Notes under the pieces: model-generated
Databases searched by the model: none
What the model saw: only the letters and a program-made list of their open reading frames with translations
What the model was told of the DNA's origin: nothing
Assembly: GCF_014764445.1 (NCBI RefSeq)
Contig: NZ_CP061721.1
Location: 1,426,001-1,490,000 of the forward strand
DNA: 64,000 nt
Origin: Pseudarthrobacter sp. BIM B-2242
Lineage (GTDB): Bacteria > Actinomycetota > Actinomycetes > Actinomycetales > Micrococcaceae
Direction of reading: 5' to 3'
Shown here: in pieces, positions 1-9,494 of the stretch
Numbering within the stretch: position 1 is the first letter of the stretch
How the letters are laid out: each line of letters starts with the position of its first letter
Position numbers and translations under genes: made by a program

Positions 1-750
1 CTCGACCGGCAACTGTCAGCAGGCTCCGGTCCGGTCCTCGTCTGCCTGCAGGCGGGGAACCTGCATTCGGGGGCCTTTGATCCCTTCATCGAAGCCGTCG
101 GCGTCGCGAAGGCACACGGTGCCTGGGTCCACGTGGACGGAGCGTTCGGGCTGTGGGCAGCCGCCGTGCCCGAACTTGCTGCGCTCACTGCCGGGATGGA
201 CCTGGCGGACTCGTGGGCCAGCGACGCGCATAAGACCCTCAATGTCCCCTATGACTGCGGCATAGCCGTTGTCAGGGACGCCGCCGCCCTGCGCTCCGCC
301 ATGGGCGTGCATGCCAGCTACCTGATCCAGGCCGCCGACGGTGCTGCCGACCCGCTGGAAAAAGTGCCCGAGCTCTCACGCCGGGCCCGGGGCGTGCCGG
401 TCTGGGCAGCGCTGCGATCATTGGGCCGGGAGGGTGTGGCGCACCAGGTCCGCGGGCTGGTGCTGCGCGCCGGTCAGCTGGCGGAGCAGCTGGCTGCGCT
501 TGAGGGCATCGAGGTACTCAACGAGGTCGGCTACACCCAGGTGTCGCTCGCCTTCGGCGATGATGCCACCACACGCGCCGTCACGGCGAAGGTCATTGAG
601 GACGGCAAGGTCTGGATGTCCGGTTCGCGCTGGCAGGGCCGGGACGTCCTGCGCGTCTCGGTCAGCAACTGGAGCACTGATGCGGACGACGTCGGGACGG
701 CCGTCGAGGCGGTCCGCTCGGCTTTCGCAGCAGTCAGGGCCGCGGGCTGA
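1..750 (+). CDS. Pyridoxal-phosphate-dependent decarboxylase, C-terminal part (5' end outside window)
   Basis: The reading frame is open from the first base, so the gene begins upstream; 249 residues are visible. The motif DAHKTLN near residue 75 holds the lysine expected to bind pyridoxal phosphate, preceded by a WVHVDGAFG segment with the cofactor-binding aspartate. This is the pattern of group II amino-acid decarboxylases (aromatic-amino-acid or glutamate decarboxylase-like). The C-terminal small domain runs to residue 249. The substrate cannot be told from this fragment. It converges with the next gene and overlaps its 3' end by 17 bp. Confidence 0.85.
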   Translation, partial: LDRQLSAGSGPVLVCLQAGNLHSGAFDPFIEAVGVAKAHGAWVHVDGAFGLWAAAVPELAALTAGMDLADSWASDAHKTLNVPYDCGIAVVRDAAALRSAMGVHASYLIQAADGAADPLEKVPELSRRARGVPVWAALRSLGREGVAHQVRGLVLRAGQLAEQLAALEGIEVLNEVGYTQVSLAFGDDATTRAVTAKVIEDGKVWMSGSRWQGRDVLRVSVSNWSTDADDVGTAVEAVRSAFAAVRAAG

Positions 751-1798
751 CGCTCCCACCGGACGCCGCCGACGGCTCGGGCAAATCGTGCGCTGCGGGA
801 AGGCCGTCCAGGGTTCGCCCGGCCAGCGTGCTGGCCACCCACAGCGAGCGTTGCATATCCCCGCGATGGCCTGGCCGGGAGGCGTACCAGAGCGCGTTCT
901 CCACTTCCCGGGCCACCGCCCACTGGCGGGCGGCGTCCGCATCCAAGCCTGCGGCGGCGCTGAAGTCCAGGCACCGTTGGTTCAGCCCTGCAGCGGGATC
1001 GCTCCGCGGCAGGTCGCCCAGGCGGTTCCACAGCAACGGGGCCACCGCGAATTCGGGTTCGCCGATCATGGGCTGCGGGTCAATTGCCACGTAGCTCAAG
1101 CCGGCAGACCCGCCGGCGCCGTCAGCAGCGGATGCCCGGGGCCGGGCCAGGATATTCATAAAGTGGAAGTCGGTGTGCACCAGGACGTCCCGGCCCGAGC
1201 GGCGGCCCACTGCCCCGCGGGTCTGGCAGACCTCCAGTGCGGCCTCGAGCAGCCATCGCGGGAATGGCCTGCCCTGCTGTTCCCAGTCGGCGGGCAGGTC
1301 ATCGCTCCACTGTTCTGCCCGCCCCGCGATGTGGTCGAACTCCTGCCAGGCGGGCCGGTGGTCGGGCACCAGGCTGAGCTGCCGCACGAGGCTGCCCCAT
1401 ACAGCCGCCGCTTCGTCCATTTGCACCGTCTGGAGCGAGGAGCCGGCATCCAGCCGCTCGAGCAGCATGGCGCACGTTCCGGCGTCGGCATCCAGCATGC
1501 GGACGGCGCCGGCTCCGCCCCACAGGGCAAGCGCATGGCGTTCCAGCCGGGCCTCGTCGTGGGGAAAGGCAACCTTGAGGGCCGCCGGGCTCCCGTCCGG
1601 AAGCCGGACAGGGATCACAACGCCGCCGTGGCCATGCCACGGGGATGCTCCCGCAGGCAGGTCCGCAGTTAGATCCCAATGCTCCAGCCGCCCCTGGATC
1701 AGTCCGGGGAGGGAGCCCAGCCACGCCCGTCCTGCGCTGTCGTGGCTGTACCGCACGCTGAGGGCCGGCGGGATCAGGACAGTGCTTCGGACGCTCAC
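734..1798 (-). CDS. Aminoglycoside/hydroxyurea-type phosphotransferase family kinase
   Basis: A 354-aa kinase-like protein. The catalytic-loop region reads VLVHTDFHFMNIL, followed by AIDPQPMIGEPEFAVAPLL, which matches the metal-binding loop of the APH(6)/hydroxyurea phosphotransferase family (streptomycin 6-kinase relatives). The loop has HTDFH where many relatives have HGDLH, still keeping the aspartate. The substrate is unknown; resistance should not be assumed. I chose the GTG at 1798, 7 nt after the stop of the upstream VIT1-like gene, which suggests translational coupling. A longer open frame reaches back to 2125 but only overlaps the neighbour in another frame. Confidence 0.75.
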   Translation of the reverse strand: MSVRSTVLIPPALSVRYSHDSAGRAWLGSLPGLIQGRLEHWDLTADLPAGASPWHGHGGVVIPVRLPDGSPAALKVAFPHDEARLERHALALWGGAGAVRMLDADAGTCAMLLERLDAGSSLQTVQMDEAAAVWGSLVRQLSLVPDHRPAWQEFDHIAGRAEQWSDDLPADWEQQGRPFPRWLLEAALEVCQTRGAVGRRSGRDVLVHTDFHFMNILARPRASAADGAGGSAGLSYVAIDPQPMIGEPEFAVAPLLWNRLGDLPRSDPAAGLNQRCLDFSAAAGLDADAARQWAVAREVENALWYASRPGHRGDMQRSLWVASTLAGRTLDGLPAAHDLPEPSAASGGSVSPRP

Positions 1799-1805
1799 GG
1801 GAGGC

Positions 1806-2534
1806 TCACAGGACGCCGCTTGCCCCGAGCAGATTACCGATGGAGAACGTGGCAACCAGGGCCAAGGCGCCGCCCACCACCACCCTGACAGCGGCCCGCC
1901 ACTTCGACCCGCCGCCGATCCAGGCGCCAAGCGCCCCCGTGGCGGCAAGGGCCACCAGGACGGCGGCGAAGGTGAGCGGGACCCTGATGTCCGCGGGCGG
2001 GAGAAGAATGGCCAGCATGGGCAGGACGGCGCCCACCAGGAATGCCATGGCGGAGGCAAACGCGGCGTGCCAGGGGCTGACGATGTCCGTCTCGTCGATG
2101 TTGAGCTCAGCGGACAGATGGGCACCGAGCGCGTCGTGAGCCGTGAGTTCCCGCGCCACGGTCAGGGCAGTCTCCACGCTGAGCCCCTTGGACTGATAGA
2201 TCGCAGCGAGTTCGGCGAGCTCCTCTTCGGGCTGTTCCAGCAGCTCGCGGCGTTCCTTTTGAATCAGTGCCTGCTGGCTGTCCTTCTGGCTGCTGACGGA
2301 CACATACTCGCCCAGGGCCATGGAGATAGCGCCGCCAACGACGCCGGCAGCGCCGGCCACCAGGATCGGACCCGGTTCGTTGGTCACGCCGGCTACACCA
2401 ACCACGATGGCTGCCACCGACACGATTCCGTCATTGGCACCCAACACACCGGCACGAAGCCAATTGAGGCGGTGGGCGATGTCGTTGTGGTGTGGCTCGT
2501 CCTCATGAAGAGCGGGCACCGGTGCGTTGTCCAT
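1806..2534 (-). CDS. VIT1/CCC1-family membrane transporter
   Basis: A 242-aa protein of the vacuolar iron/manganese transporter family. The N-terminal part has RAGVLGANDGIVSVAA followed by a second helix and ISMALGEYVSVSSQKD, the family's conserved first half. A cytoplasmic helical stretch of about 80 residues rich in Glu follows, then three more membrane helices. Members move Fe2+ or Mn2+ across membranes; bacterial substrates are mostly untested. The start ATG has GGAGG almost adjacent to it, an unusually short spacing. It sits between the DUF4439 gene (81 bp gap) and the kinase (7 bp gap), in one probable operon. Confidence 0.88.
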   Translation of the reverse strand: MDNAPVPALHEDEPHHNDIAHRLNWLRAGVLGANDGIVSVAAIVVGVAGVTNEPGPILVAGAAGVVGGAISMALGEYVSVSSQKDSQQALIQKERRELLEQPEEELAELAAIYQSKGLSVETALTVARELTAHDALGAHLSAELNIDETDIVSPWHAAFASAMAFLVGAVLPMLAILLPPADIRVPLTFAAVLVALAATGALGAWIGGGSKWRAAVRVVVGGALALVATFSIGNLLGASGVL

Positions 2535-2615
2535 GCCTCCAGCAAATCATTAGTGCAGGTGGCTGGCCACTGCAGGCGGGTTCCGCGACGACATTTCGGC
2601 CGCCGGAGGCAGGGG

Positions 2616-3944
2616 TCAGGGCTGCCGGGAGCCCGCGGGCGCAGTGCCGTTGGCGGTAGTTGTCCCGGGCTGTTCCGGAAGCACTGGCTGTTCCGGAAGC
2701 TCTTGCTGTTCCGGCGGCCCGGGTAGCTCCGGCAGCCGTGCTTCGTCAAGGACCACGCCGGGGATCGGGCCCAGCGGGGCGCCCCAGTGCGCCGTCCTGC
2801 GGGTGGCGGCCTGCAATGCGGATAACGCCCAGGCCCGCACGGCGCCGTCGCTGAGAGCAATTGCGTCGCCGTAGACAGGGAGGGCTGCCGCCTCCATGGC
2901 GCCCAGGGCGGCTGCCGGGTCTGTCAGGAACGGCTGGTCCAGCACGTAGCCCGCCGGCGTCGGGGGAAGCACGGCGCACCGGGCAGCCATGCCTTCCGCT
3001 TCGTCGCGCAGTGCTTCGTGCCGGGCCAGGAAGTCCGACGCCGGAGCAGCGGAGCCGGGGCCAAGCCGCGGGAGGGCAGCCTGGTACGCATACACCAGCT
3101 CCAGCTCGGCGTCGAGGATGGCGGTGAGGGCGGACGCCTGGCCGGCAACGCCGCCACCTGAAGCCGCGCTGCTGCCTGTCGCCGCACTGCTGCCTGTCGC
3201 CGCACTGCCCCCCGTCGCCGTGCTGCCGCCTGTCGCCGCGGGGGTACAGCCCGCGGTTGCTGCCGACCCTGGAGAAGCCGACACAGGGGAGGGTAATGCA
3301 GGGGAGGGCAATGCAGGGGAGGGCAATGCCTCATCAGCAGATGCCTCCAGCGGAATACCGGCGGCAACCGCCAGTTGCTCGGCTGCCAGAATCTGCGCGG
3401 TACCCACGCCGGCGAGCAGCCGGGCGGGGCCGCCGTCGGCCGTTTCCGCGTCACTGATGCGACGCACACCGCTCGCGTGCAGGGCAGCCGCGAGTCCGGC
3501 GGTGGTGGACTGCGGCGTAACCGGCGGCGTAACCGGCGAAGCAGAAGCGGAAACATACGCAGACGAAGTGGCAGCCCCGGCGGCGGCCAAATTATCGGGC
3601 AGCATCAGGGCCCGCGCCTGGACAGTCAGCAAAGTCACAGTGCGGCCCAAAGCGAAGGATAGGGATTCGGAAACAGCGCCGGCCTGACCAGCCGGGGAGC
3701 CGGCATCGGACGCGACTTGCAGTTCGTGCACAGCAGCCCCGAGCATCACTGCATCCGAGTACGCCGCGGCCCTGGCCTGCTCGGAAAACGCCGGCGGCGC
3801 GGGATCGTCAGGCTCACGGGGGATCAGGACGAATCCCAGGCTGACCACAAGGACTGCGGCGAGGGTGAAAACGGCGTACCGGAAATAGCGTCTGCGGCGG
3901 CCGGATTCCTGGGTGTCGTCGTTCACAACAGACCATGTTGTCAC
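2616..3944 (-). CDS. Membrane-anchored protein with C-terminal DUF4439 ferritin-like domain
   Basis: A 442-aa protein. Residues about 21-42 form one membrane helix after an RRRRYFRYA basic stretch. The middle holds Ala/Ser/Thr/Gly-rich low complexity coded by tandem DNA repeats. The C-terminal third (ALTAILDAELELVYAYQAAL and later helices) looks like the DUF4439 ferritin-like four-helix domain. The tail is Pro/Glu/Leu rich. The function is unknown; ferritin-like folds can bind metals, and a VIT1-like metal transporter lies just downstream. GTG 3944 is used here; another GTG 18 nt further in would also serve. Confidence 0.7.
   Translation of the reverse strand: MTTWSVVNDDTQESGRRRRYFRYAVFTLAAVLVVSLGFVLIPREPDDPAPPAFSEQARAAAYSDAVMLGAAVHELQVASDAGSPAGQAGAVSESLSFALGRTVTLLTVQARALMLPDNLAAAGAATSSAYVSASASPVTPPVTPQSTTAGLAAALHASGVRRISDAETADGGPARLLAGVGTAQILAAEQLAVAAGIPLEASADEALPSPALPSPALPSPVSASPGSAATAGCTPAATGGSTATGGSAATGSSAATGSSAASGGGVAGQASALTAILDAELELVYAYQAALPRLGPGSAAPASDFLARHEALRDEAEGMAARCAVLPPTPAGYVLDQPFLTDPAAALGAMEAAALPVYGDAIALSDGAVRAWALSALQAATRRTAHWGAPLGPIPGVVLDEARLPELPGPPEQQELPEQPVLPEQPGTTTANGTAPAGSRQP
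3169..3240. repeat. Minisatellite, four 18-bp units
   Basis: Four near-identical 18-bp units starting ctgctgcctgtcgccgca. They code, on the minus strand, for the repeated Ala-Thr-Gly-Gly/Ser-Ser units in the linker of the DUF4439 protein. The unit length is a multiple of three, so copy-number change keeps the frame. Confidence 0.9.
3286..3330. repeat. Minisatellite, three 15-bp units
   Basis: Three 15-bp units of the form ggggagggcaatgca (one to two differences). On the minus strand they encode repeated Leu-Pro-Ser-Pro-Ala segments in the DUF4439 protein. In-frame unit length. Confidence 0.9.
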
Positions 3945-3987
3945 GCTTGGGGGGCGCCGCCGTGCACCACTGCGGCCGGAAAATCGC

Positions 3988-3993
3988 TAGTCT
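3988..3993 (+). promoter_or_regulatory. Candidate -10 box for the rimP-nusA operon
   Basis: TAGTCT lies 40 bp before the rimP start, in the short gap from the divergent DUF4439 gene. No clear -35 box is visible. Inference from position and sequence only. Confidence 0.4.
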
Positions 3994-4032
3994 AGTAGTC
4001 ACAACATCATCTATTGGAAGGCGGCCGGCATC

Positions 4033-4647
4033 GTGAGCAATGCAGAAGCCACGACTTCATCAGACCCTACCGGATCGGGTACGGCTGAAGCTGCGCCCGC
4101 CTATAATCCGGAAGCCGCACGGCTCCGGGCCCTGCTGGAACCCGCGGTCCAGGCCAACCGCCTTTACCTCGAAGACGTCTCCATCATTCCCGGCTCGCAC
4201 CGTGTGGTCCACGTGGTGGTCGACCTGCCGCAGGAGGAAACCGGCGGCGTGAACCTGGACGTCATCGCAGACATTTCCAGGGTCCTGTCGGACATCCTGG
4301 ACAACGATCCTGCCGACGACGGGCGTCCCTACGATCTCGAGGTGTCCTCCCCGGGTGTCGGCCGTCCCCTGACCGAACCCAGGCACTGGCACCGGGCCAA
4401 GGGCCGCATGGTCAAGGTCAATGTGATCCAGGGCGAAAACGTCATGGGCAGGGTCCAGTCAGTGGACGACGCCGGCGTGACCATCGTTCCCGAGATCGCG
4501 GTCAAGAAGGGCATGAAGCCCAAGCAGGGCGAGCCCCAAACACTTCCTTTCGACAGGATCCGTAACGGAAAAGTCGAGATCGAATTCAGCCACCTTGAAG
4601 AAGCTGGTCTGGAACCTGAGCACAATGGACCTTCTGAGGAGGCCTGA
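4033..4647 (+). CDS. rimP: Ribosome maturation factor RimP
   Basis: A 204-aa protein needed for 30S subunit maturation. The N-terminal alpha/beta domain spans about residues 25-110 (ending [19 protein letters not shown], the family signature), followed by the SH3-like C-terminal domain. The N-terminal 25 residues and acidic tail are extensions. The GTG at 4033 follows GGAAGG at about 11 nt. Its stop codon TGA overlaps the nusA start ATG by one base, the usual rimP-nusA coupling. Confidence 0.96.
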   Translation: MSNAEATTSSDPTGSGTAEAAPAYNPEAARLRALLEPAVQANRLYLEDVSIIPGSHRVVHVVVDLPQEETGGVNLDVIADISRVLSDILDNDPADDGRPYDLEVSSPGVGRPLTEPRHWHRAKGRMVKVNVIQGENVMGRVQSVDDAGVTIVPEIAVKKGMKPKQGEPQTLPFDRIRNGKVEIEFSHLEEAGLEPEHNGPSEEA

Positions 4648-5627
4648 TGGATATTGACATGAGCGCGCTGAGACTTCTGGAGCGTGAGCGCGAGATCCCG
4701 CTGGACCTCCTGATCCCCACCATCGAGCAGGCCCTTTTGGTGGCGTACCACAAGTCGCCCGGTGCTTTCGAGAAAGCCCGTGCCGAGCTTGACCGCAAGA
4801 GCGGCCACGTGACTATTTGGGCTGTGGAAATTGACGACGACGGCGCCCCCATCGGCGAGTTCGAGGACACGCCTGCCGGGTTCGGCCGGATCGCGGCAAG
4901 CACCGCCCGCCAGATCATCCTGCAGCGCCTGCGCGACGTCGAGGACGACAACATCCTCGGCGAATTCAAGGGTCGCGAGGGCGAACTGGTGGCCGGCCTG
5001 ATCCAGCAGGGCAACAACCCGCACATGATCCAGGTCAACCTGGGCACTGTCGAAGCCCTGTTGCCGCCGCCCGAGCAGGTACCGGGGGAGAAGTACACCC
5101 ACGGCAACCGGCTCCGCGCCCTGGTCATCGATGTCCACCGCGGCACGAAGGGCCCCTCCGTGACCCTGTCCCGGTCCCACCCGGGCCTGGTCCGGAAGCT
5201 CTTTGAACTGGAGGTCCCGGAGATCGCGGACCGTTCCGTGGAAATCGTCGCCCTGGCCCGCGAGGCAGGACACCGCACCAAGATCGCCGTCAAGGCCAAC
5301 ACCCCGGGCATTAACGCCAAGGGTGCCTGCATCGGCGAAATGGGTTCCCGCGTCCGCGCGGTCATGAACGAACTGAACGACGAAAAGATCGACATCGTCG
5401 ACTTCAGTGAAGATCCCGCAACCTTTATTGCCAGCGCGCTGTCCCCGTCGCGCGTGAATTCGGTCACCATCATCGACGAAGCCACCCGCTCCGCCCGTGT
5501 GGTGGTCCCGGATTACCAGCTCTCCCTGGCCATCGGCAAGGAGGGCCAGAACGCCCGCCTGGCGGCCAAGCTCACTGGCTGGCGGATCGATATCGTCTCG
5601 GACGCCGCCGCGCCACGCGAAAGCTAA
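4647..5627 (+). CDS. nusA: Transcription termination/antitermination protein NusA
   Basis: A 326-aa NusA. It has the N-terminal RNA-polymerase-binding domain ([19 protein letters not shown]), an S1 domain around residues 125-190, and two KH domains to the end ([38 protein letters not shown]). It lacks the C-terminal acidic repeats of the E. coli protein, as actinobacterial NusA usually does. It acts on RNA polymerase pausing, termination and rRNA antitermination. Starts on the last base of the rimP stop codon. Confidence 0.97.
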   Translation: MDIDMSALRLLEREREIPLDLLIPTIEQALLVAYHKSPGAFEKARAELDRKSGHVTIWAVEIDDDGAPIGEFEDTPAGFGRIAASTARQIILQRLRDVEDDNILGEFKGREGELVAGLIQQGNNPHMIQVNLGTVEALLPPPEQVPGEKYTHGNRLRALVIDVHRGTKGPSVTLSRSHPGLVRKLFELEVPEIADRSVEIVALAREAGHRTKIAVKANTPGINAKGACIGEMGSRVRAVMNELNDEKIDIVDFSEDPATFIASALSPSRVNSVTIIDEATRSARVVVPDYQLSLAIGKEGQNARLAAKLTGWRIDIVSDAAAPRES

Positions 5628-5639
5628 CCCGCTTCCGGT

Positions 5640-5673
5640 GTGCCGGCCGCCTGCTGATACCGGCGGCCGGCAC
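5640..5673 (+). terminator. Strong hairpin between nusA and ylxR
   Basis: A perfect 12-bp stem (GTGCCGGCCGCC / GGCGGCCGGCAC) with a 10-nt loop begins 12 bp after the nusA stop. There is no T-run behind it, so it may be a partial terminator, an attenuator or an RNA-processing signal. Confidence 0.6.
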
Positions 5674-5704
5674 ATCGGTTTCGGGCAGAACGGCCCGGAG
5701 GGGC

Positions 5705-5710
5705 TAGAAT
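5705..5710 (+). promoter_or_regulatory. Candidate internal promoter for ylxR-infB
   Basis: TAGAAT sits 91 bp before ylxR and 31 bp after the nusA hairpin. No strong -35 is visible. A further small stem (GGCCGT/ACGGCC) lies downstream in the leader. A promoter here would let ylxR-infB be expressed apart from nusA. Confidence 0.4.
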
Positions 5711-5800
5711 AGACATTGGCCGTGCCTAACGGCCGGTATTTGTGTGCCCTGAGTTTTCCCGTTCCGCAGACTTGCGGCGGGGGGCTCTAGGCCGGCAGTA

Positions 5801-6205
5801 ATGAACGTCAGGAAGATGCTCACCGTGGTAGAAGTGCTTCACAGCGCGAATCAACACAGCGAGGATCAACCGCAGCGTACCTGCATCGGATGCCGGAAGA
5901 AGGCTCCACGGTCTGAGTTACTCCGGCTCGTCGCCGAAGGCAGCGGTTCCACCGCAGTGCTGGTAGACGTACGACGCCGGATGGCTGGCAGGGGTGCATG
6001 GCTGCACCCCAGCGAAACGTGCCTGGCCCTGGCGGTCAAACGGCGAGCATTCGGAAGGGCCCTTAACGGCGCAACCGGGGCCACCGCCGTCGAACGCTGG
6101 ATCCTGGCAGGTCAGCAGGCCGCCGGCCCGCTGCAAATGCCACAGCACATGCCTCTGGCAGATGCAGCAAAAACCGTCCAACCTGAAAGCGGGTCAGAAA
6201 ACTGA
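5801..6205 (+). CDS. ylxR: YlxR family RNA-binding protein (DUF448)
   Basis: A 134-aa protein with the family signature QRTCIGCRKKAPRSELLRLV near residues 27-46 and GRGAWLHPS further on. YlxR proteins lie between nusA and infB in most Gram-positives; they bind RNA or RNase P RNA and have been linked to transcription control. The start is uncertain: ATG 5801 gives 26 residues before the conserved core and has no clear Shine-Dalgarno; ATG 5816 is an alternative. Confidence 0.88.
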   Translation: MNVRKMLTVVEVLHSANQHSEDQPQRTCIGCRKKAPRSELLRLVAEGSGSTAVLVDVRRRMAGRGAWLHPSETCLALAVKRRAFGRALNGATGATAVERWILAGQQAAGPLQMPQHMPLADAAKTVQPESGSEN

Positions 6206-6330
6206 TGGAAACCCGATGAGTTCCCAGCGATGAGTGCGCAACGATGACAACTTTGTTGCGCTCTGCAATGGGCCCTTCAGACGCAACCGCGGCTGGGGCC
6301 CGCAGTAAGAAGTAGACGGTTCGTGCCTGG

Positions 6331-6354
6331 CTCGGTGCGGACCGAGACAGGAGA
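6331..6354 (+). promoter_or_regulatory. Hairpin directly before the infB ribosome-binding site
   Basis: The stem CTCGGT/ACCGAG with a 4-nt loop ends 2 nt before the Shine-Dalgarno AGGAGA (6349-6354). A second stem (GCGCAAC / GTTGCGC) lies further up in the 152-nt ylxR-infB gap. The start GTG at 6358 follows the Shine-Dalgarno by only 3 nt, which is short. Confidence 0.5.
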
Positions 6355-6357
6355 AAT

Positions 6358-9288
6358 GTGGCCAAGGTCCGCGTACACGAGCTCGCTAAAGAGCTCGGTA
6401 TTACTTCCAAAGATGCAGTGACAAAACTGCAGGAACTGGGCGAATTCGTTCGCTCCGCCTCTTCCACCATTGAGGCCCCGGTGGTGCGGAAACTCCGCAA
6501 CGCCTACCCCGACGCCGCGGCAAAAACCGCAGCTCCGGCAGCCGCGCCCAAGGCGCCTGCCCCGTCGGCAGAATCACGTCCCGCAGCACCCGCTCCGGGT
6601 CCCGCAGCTCCCAAGGCTCCGGGAGCACCGGCCCCCGCAGCTCCCGTTGCCGCCGCTCCCGCAGCGCCGGCAGCAGCAGCTCCGGCTGCACCCGCCGCGC
6701 CTGCAGCCCCTGCCGCCGCAGCACCCGCTGCCCCGGCTCCGGCCGCGAGCGCCCCGTCCACCGGTGCCAAGCCGGGTGCCCGTCCGGCACCCAAGGCTGA
6801 AACCCCGGCGGCACCCTCCCGTTCCGGCGGATCTTCGCAGGGCGGCTCTGCTCCGCGTCCCGGCGGTCCCCGTCCGGGCAACAACCCGTTCGCCACGTCC
6901 CAGGGCATGCCCCGCGGCCGCGGCGGCGACGGAGAACGCGCTCCCCGTCCGGGTAACAACCCCTTCGCTCCCTCGCAGGGCATGCCCCGCGCCGGTGGCC
7001 GTCCCGACGGCGACCGTCCCGGTGGTCCGCGCCCCGCAGCCGGTGCAGGTGGCCCCCGTCCGGGTGGTCCCCGTCCCGCAGCCGGTGCAGGCGGGCCCCG
7101 TCCCGCTGCCGGCGCAGGTGGACCCCGTCCGGGTGCACCCCGTCCCGCGGGTGCCGGTGGAAACCGTCCGACTCCGGGCATGATGCCCAACCGCACTGAG
7201 CGTCCCGCACCGGCTGGTGCAGGGCGTCCCGGTGGCGGAGCCCGTGGCCCCGGACGCCCCGGTGGCGCTCCAGGTACAGGTGGCGCTCCCGGTGCCGGTG
7301 GCGGAGCTCCCGCCGGTGGCGGCTTCGGCAAGGGTGGCCGCGGTCGCGGTGGCACCCAGGGTGCCTTCGGTAAGGGCGGCGCAGGCCGTGGCAAGCAGCG
7401 CAAGTCGAAGCGCGCAAAGCGCCAGGAACTTGAGCAGATGAGTGCCCCGTCGCTGGGTGGCGTGAGCGTACCCCGCGGCGACGGCAACACCGTAGTGCGG
7501 CTCCGCCGCGGTTCGTCCATCACGGACTTTGCCGACAAGATCGAGGCAAACCCCGCAGCACTGGTCACTGTCCTGTTCCACCTTGGTGAAATGGCCACGG
7601 CCACGCAGTCACTGGATGAGGAAACCTTCGCACTGCTCGGCGAGGAGCTTGGCTACAAGCTCCAGGTCGTGTCGCCGGAGGACGAGGAGCGCGAGCTGCT
7701 CTCCACCTTCGACATCGACTTCGACGCAGAGCTGGAAGCTGAAGGCGACGAAGACCTGGAGGCACGTCCTCCGGTTGTGACCGTTATGGGCCACGTTGAC
7801 CACGGTAAAACCCGCCTGCTCGATGCCATCCGCAAGTCCGATGTTGTAGCGGGCGAGCACGGCGGCATCACGCAGCACATCGGTGCCTACCAGGTCACGC
7901 ACACCCACGAAGGCCAGGATCGCAAGATCACCTTCATCGATACTCCGGGCCACGAGGCGTTCACCGCCATGCGTGCCCGTGGTGCGAAGGTCACTGACAT
8001 CGCCATCCTGGTGGTCGCAGCGGACGACGGCGTGATGCCACAGACCGTTGAAGCCCTCAACCACGCGCAGGCAGCAAATGTGCCCATCGTGGTGGCCGTG
8101 AACAAGATCGACAAGGAAGGCGCCAACCCGGACAAGGTCCGCGGCCAGCTGACCGAGTACGGCCTGGTTCCCGAAGAATACGGTGGCGACACCATGTTCG
8201 TGGAGGTCTCTGCCCGCCAGAACCTCAACATTGACGAGCTGCTCGAGGCTGTCCTGCTGACCGCAGACGCTGCCCTGGACATGCGCGCCAACCCGAACAA
8301 GGACGCCCGCGGCATCGCGATCGAAGCCAACCTGGATAAGGGCCGCGGTTCCGTGGCCACCGTCCTGGTGCAGTCCGGTTCACTGCGCGTCGGCGATACG
8401 ATCGTTGCCGGTACGGCCCACGGCCGTGTCCGTGCCATGTTCGACGACGACGGCAGCGCCCTGACCGAGGCCGGTCCGTCCCGCCCCGTGCAGGTCCTGG
8501 GTCTGTCCAACGTGCCGCGCGCCGGCGACACCTTCTTTGTGACCGCTGACGAGCGCACCGCCCGCCAGATCGCCGAGAAGCGTGAAGCAGCCGACCGTAA
8601 CGCCGCCCTGGCCAAGCGCCGCAAGCGCATCAGCCTGGAAGACTTCGACCAGGCCGTGGCCGATGGCAAGATCGACACCCTTAACCTCATCCTCAAGGGT
8701 GACGTGTCCGGTGCCGTGGAAGCCCTCGAAGACGCACTGCTCAAGATCGACGTCGGCGAAGGCGTGCAGCTGCGCGTCATCCACCGCGGCGTTGGTGCCA
8801 TCACGCAGAACGACGTCAACCTGGCGACGGTGGACAGCGCCGTCATCATCGGCTTCAACGTCAAGCCTGCCGAGCGTGTTGCCGAACTGGCAGACCGCGA
8901 AGGCGTGGACATGCGCTTCTACTCCGTCATCTACGCAGCAATTGATGACATCGAGATGGCCCTCAAGGGCATGCTCAAGCCGGAGTACGAAGAGGTCCAG
9001 CTGGGCACCGCCGAGGTCCGCGAAGTGTTCCGTTCCTCCAAGTTCGGCAATATCGCAGGCTCCATCGTCCGCTCGGGCATCATCCGACGCAACACGAAGG
9101 CGCGCATCAGCCGCGACGGCAAGATCATCGGTGACAACCTCACCGTTGAGACGCTCAAGCGCTTCAAGGACGACGCCACTGAGGTCCGCACGGACTTCGA
9201 GTGTGGTATCGGACTTGGTTCGTTCAACGACATCACCGAAGGCGACATCATTGAAACCTTCGAGATGCGCGAAAAGCCGCGCGTCTAA
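6358..9288 (+). CDS. infB: Translation initiation factor IF-2
   Basis: A 976-aa GTPase that brings initiator tRNA to the 30S subunit. Residues 1-50 form an IF2_N domain ([19 protein letters not shown]). About residues 55-350 are an Ala/Pro- then Gly/Arg/Pro-rich linker, ending in a basic stretch ([15 protein letters not shown]). A second IF2_N-like segment follows, then the G domain with GHVDHGKT near 477, DTPGH near 528 and NKID near 582, and domains II-IV to the C-terminus. The linker is long, typical of high-GC actinobacteria. GTG start after AGGAGA. Confidence 0.98.
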   Translation: MAKVRVHELAKELGITSKDAVTKLQELGEFVRSASSTIEAPVVRKLRNAYPDAAAKTAAPAAAPKAPAPSAESRPAAPAPGPAAPKAPGAPAPAAPVAAAPAAPAAAAPAAPAAPAAPAAAAPAAPAPAASAPSTGAKPGARPAPKAETPAAPSRSGGSSQGGSAPRPGGPRPGNNPFATSQGMPRGRGGDGERAPRPGNNPFAPSQGMPRAGGRPDGDRPGGPRPAAGAGGPRPGGPRPAAGAGGPRPAAGAGGPRPGAPRPAGAGGNRPTPGMMPNRTERPAPAGAGRPGGGARGPGRPGGAPGTGGAPGAGGGAPAGGGFGKGGRGRGGTQGAFGKGGAGRGKQRKSKRAKRQELEQMSAPSLGGVSVPRGDGNTVVRLRRGSSITDFADKIEANPAALVTVLFHLGEMATATQSLDEETFALLGEELGYKLQVVSPEDEERELLSTFDIDFDAELEAEGDEDLEARPPVVTVMGHVDHGKTRLLDAIRKSDVVAGEHGGITQHIGAYQVTHTHEGQDRKITFIDTPGHEAFTAMRARGAKVTDIAILVVAADDGVMPQTVEALNHAQAANVPIVVAVNKIDKEGANPDKVRGQLTEYGLVPEEYGGDTMFVEVSARQNLNIDELLEAVLLTADAALDMRANPNKDARGIAIEANLDKGRGSVATVLVQSGSLRVGDTIVAGTAHGRVRAMFDDDGSALTEAGPSRPVQVLGLSNVPRAGDTFFVTADERTARQIAEKREAADRNAALAKRRKRISLEDFDQAVADGKIDTLNLILKGDVSGAVEALEDALLKIDVGEGVQLRVIHRGVGAITQNDVNLATVDSAVIIGFNVKPAERVAELADREGVDMRFYSVIYAAIDDIEMALKGMLKPEYEEVQLGTAEVREVFRSSKFGNIAGSIVRSGIIRRNTKARISRDGKIIGDNLTVETLKRFKDDATEVRTDFECGIGLGSFNDITEGDIIETFEMREKPRV

Positions 9289-9363
9289 GGTTCGTTGCTT
9301 GACGGGTCGGGGGCGTCGGATTCTTTCCGGCGGCCCCGCCCTCAGCCCAACCCGGGAGCCTCC

Positions 9364-9470
9364 GAGTTTTGGGGGCACCCCGCCCCTTCGCTGGGCGGCT
9401 GGGGATCTTCGATCCCGAGCCGCCCAGCTTCGGCAGGCCCGATGCCACTCCCGGGCGCCCCCAAAACCCT
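9364..9470. repeat. Two-arm palindromic element between infB and rbfA
   Basis: An inner stem of 18 bp with one mismatch (9390-9407 with 9411-9428, 3-nt loop ttc) is flanked by outer arms 9364-9380 and 9453-9470 that share TTTTGGGGGC in inverted order. The whole can fold as a long interrupted hairpin. It could be a terminator for infB or a REP/MITE-like dispersed repeat. No second copy was noticed in this window. Confidence 0.65.
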
Positions 9471-9482
9471 CCGGCATCGTCT

Positions 9483-9488
9483 TAGACT
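9483..9488 (+). promoter_or_regulatory. Candidate -10 box for uORF and rbfA
   Basis: TAGACT lies 6 nt before an ATG at 9495, the spacing seen at other leaderless starts here. No clear -35. It would let rbfA be transcribed separately from infB, downstream of the palindromic element. Confidence 0.45.
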
Positions 9489-9494
9489 CACCTC

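Noticed and set aside
1799..2125. Upstream extension of the kinase frame into the VIT1-like gene
   Set aside because: It would read the VIT1 gene in a different frame on the same strand and lacks similarity; GTG 1798 gives a normal coupled start.
6520..7430. Repetitive DNA inside infB, considered as a CRISPR-like or satellite array
   Set aside because: It encodes the Ala/Pro and Gly/Arg/Pro linker of IF-2. Repeats are imperfect, without spacers, and continue the reading frame.
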